Source of the DNA: Roseibium porphyridii
Lineage (GTDB): Bacteria; Pseudomonadota; Alphaproteobacteria; Rhizobiales; Stappiaceae
Direction of reading: 5' to 3'
DNA length: 64,000 bases
Assembly (NCBI RefSeq): GCF_026191725.2
Contig: NZ_CP120863.1
Location: 476,001 to 540,000, forward strand
The number at the start of each line of letters is the position of its first letter. The first letter of the stretch is position 1. The translations under genes and the position numbers were made by a program. The notes under the pieces were generated by a model. It saw only the letters and a list, made by a program, of their open reading frames with translations. It ran no database searches and was not told the origin of the DNA. Below are positions 63,312 to 64,000 of this stretch, piece after piece.

Positions 63312-63971
63312 GTGATCCGGTTCGAAAATGTCGGACTAAGATATGGCATGGGACCTGAAATCCTGCAGGATCTGACGTTTCAGATCGAGCCGCAGTCGTT
63401 TCAGTTTCTCACAGGGCCGTCCGGCGCCGGCAAGACAAGCTTGATCAGGCTCCTCTTCATGTCCTTGCGCCCCACCCGAGGCCTGATAAAGGTTTTCGAT
63501 CGGGACTTGAGCGTGATTGACAAGCAGGAACTGCCGCGACTTCGACGCAAGATCGGGGTTGTGTTCCAGGACTTTCGGCTGCTGGACCATCTGACGACCT
63601 ATGAAAACGTGGCCTTGCCGCTGCGCGTGATCGGCAAGGACGAAAGCGAATACCGCTCGGACGTCATCGATCTCTTGAAATGGGTTGGGCTTGGCGAGCG
63701 GATGCATGCCTTGCCGCCGGTCCTGTCAGGTGGAGAAAAGCAGCGTGCGGCGATTGCACGTGCCCTGATCACCCGGCCCGAGGTCTTGTTGGCTGACGAA
63801 CCGACGGGCAACGTTGACCCGCCGCTTGCGCGCCGGTTGTTGCGCCTGTTCATCGAATTAAACAAACTGGGCACATCTGTCATCATCGCGACTCACGATA
63901 TCGCATTGCTGGAACAGGTGGATGCCCGACGTATGGTGCTTGCCGACGGGCGCCTTTCAATCTTCGATTAG
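63312..63971 (+). CDS. ftsE: Cell division ATP-binding protein FtsE
   Basis: A 219-residue ABC ATPase of the FtsEX complex, which activates periplasmic peptidoglycan hydrolases at division. Walker A GPSGAGKTSL, Q-loop VFQDFRLL, signature LSGGEKQRAAIARAL, Walker B VLLADEPTGNVDP and H-loop IIATHDIALL. N-terminus MIRFENVGLRYGMGPEILQDLTFQ. The GTG start has AGGAG eight bases upstream. Followed closely by ftsX. Confidence 0.95.
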   Translation: MIRFENVGLRYGMGPEILQDLTFQIEPQSFQFLTGPSGAGKTSLIRLLFMSLRPTRGLIKVFDRDLSVIDKQELPRLRRKIGVVFQDFRLLDHLTTYENVALPLRVIGKDESEYRSDVIDLLKWVGLGERMHALPPVLSGGEKQRAAIARALITRPEVLLADEPTGNVDPPLARRLLRLFIELNKLGTSVIIATHDIALLEQVDARRMVLADGRLSIFD

Positions 63972-63979
63972 GCGGCAGA

Positions 63980-64000
63980 ATGGCCCAGTCCGACGACACC
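63980..64000 (+). CDS. ftsX: FtsX, first codons only (cut by window)
   Basis: An ATG at 63980 opens a frame MAQSDDT, nine bases after the ftsE stop. ftsX regularly follows ftsE, so this is taken as its start; only seven codons are visible, and the identity depends on context. Confidence 0.5.

Noticed and set aside
1..64000. CRISPR arrays, insertion sequences, prophage or integrative elements
   Set aside because: No regularly spaced repeats, no transposase or integrase motifs, and no tRNA-linked attachment duplications were seen.

Overview
The window looks like a chromosomal stretch of an alphaproteobacterium, most likely a marine Hyphomicrobiales lineage of the Roseibium/Labrenzia/Stappia kind. 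This rests on gene order and family types, not on a database search. Pointers are ffh - chorismate mutase - rpsP - rimM - trmD - rplS - leuC, argH - lptM - lysA - TIGR02302 protein, cpdR - hpt - zinc-ribbon protein - ftsE, and a ureDABC...EFG cluster with inserted rhizobial-type genes. I see no insertion sequence, phage, integron or CRISPR array. The only RNA gene I can support is tRNA-Leu(CAA).

Layout. 1-2.0 kb: 3' part-cut zincin-type metallopeptidase, small membrane protein, DsbB and a YqaA/DedA-type membrane protein, all on minus, then tRNA-Leu. 2.3-3.9 kb: CYTH-CHAD protein. 4-6.9 kb: glutamate decarboxylase and glutamate/GABA-type antiporter (gadB-gadC, minus), a classic acid-resistance pair. 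7.1-9.1 kb: orphan chemoreceptor. 9.6-17.7 kb: C-P lyase locus, with divergent regulator phnF and phnGHIJKL, then a 2H phosphoesterase (DUF1045), phnM and phnN; no phnCDE transporter or phnP is present here. 18-24.7 kb: translation/secretion block (ffh, chorismate mutase, rpsP, rimM, trmD, rplS) interrupted by an antisense VanZ-like gene, then leuC. 25-27.2 kb: HNH protein and an AT-rich orphan TadG-like vWA protein. 27.3-30.6 kb: acs, DUF1761 and a GNAT-like protein on minus.

30.6-38 kb: urease operon on minus, read ureD-A-B-(two LprI-like genes)-C-(unknown gene)-(GST)-E-F-G. 38.3-46.4 kb: mostly plus-strand housekeeping genes (D-Ala-D-Ala carboxypeptidase, COG0523 GTPase with a very His-rich loop, UbiH-type monooxygenase, SDR, twin-TM protein, PduO-type adenosyltransferase, rhomboid protease) and tesB on minus. 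46.4-48.7 kb: an ECF sigma/anti-sigma pair divergent from two secreted-protein genes. The anti-sigma periplasmic end and one of those lipoproteins share a domain, and both transcription units carry the same TCACGTGTT element. 49-53.3 kb: etfBA, 3-hydroxybutyryl-CoA dehydrogenase and an acyl-CoA synthetase, a fatty/aromatic acid oxidation set. 53.4-54.4 kb: three tiny genes whose proteins share a GLGxxVDxxV C-terminus. 54.4-64 kb: TlpA, argH, lptM, lysA, TIGR02302 protein, cpdR, hpt, zinc-ribbon protein, ftsE and the first codons of ftsX.

The most unusual items are the tiny-protein family at 53.4-54.4 kb, the ECF locus with a sensor-like domain shared between anti-sigma factor and lipoprotein, and the possible replacement of PhnP by a 2H phosphoesterase in the C-P lyase pathway. 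All functional statements are inferred from visible motifs and remembered family features.
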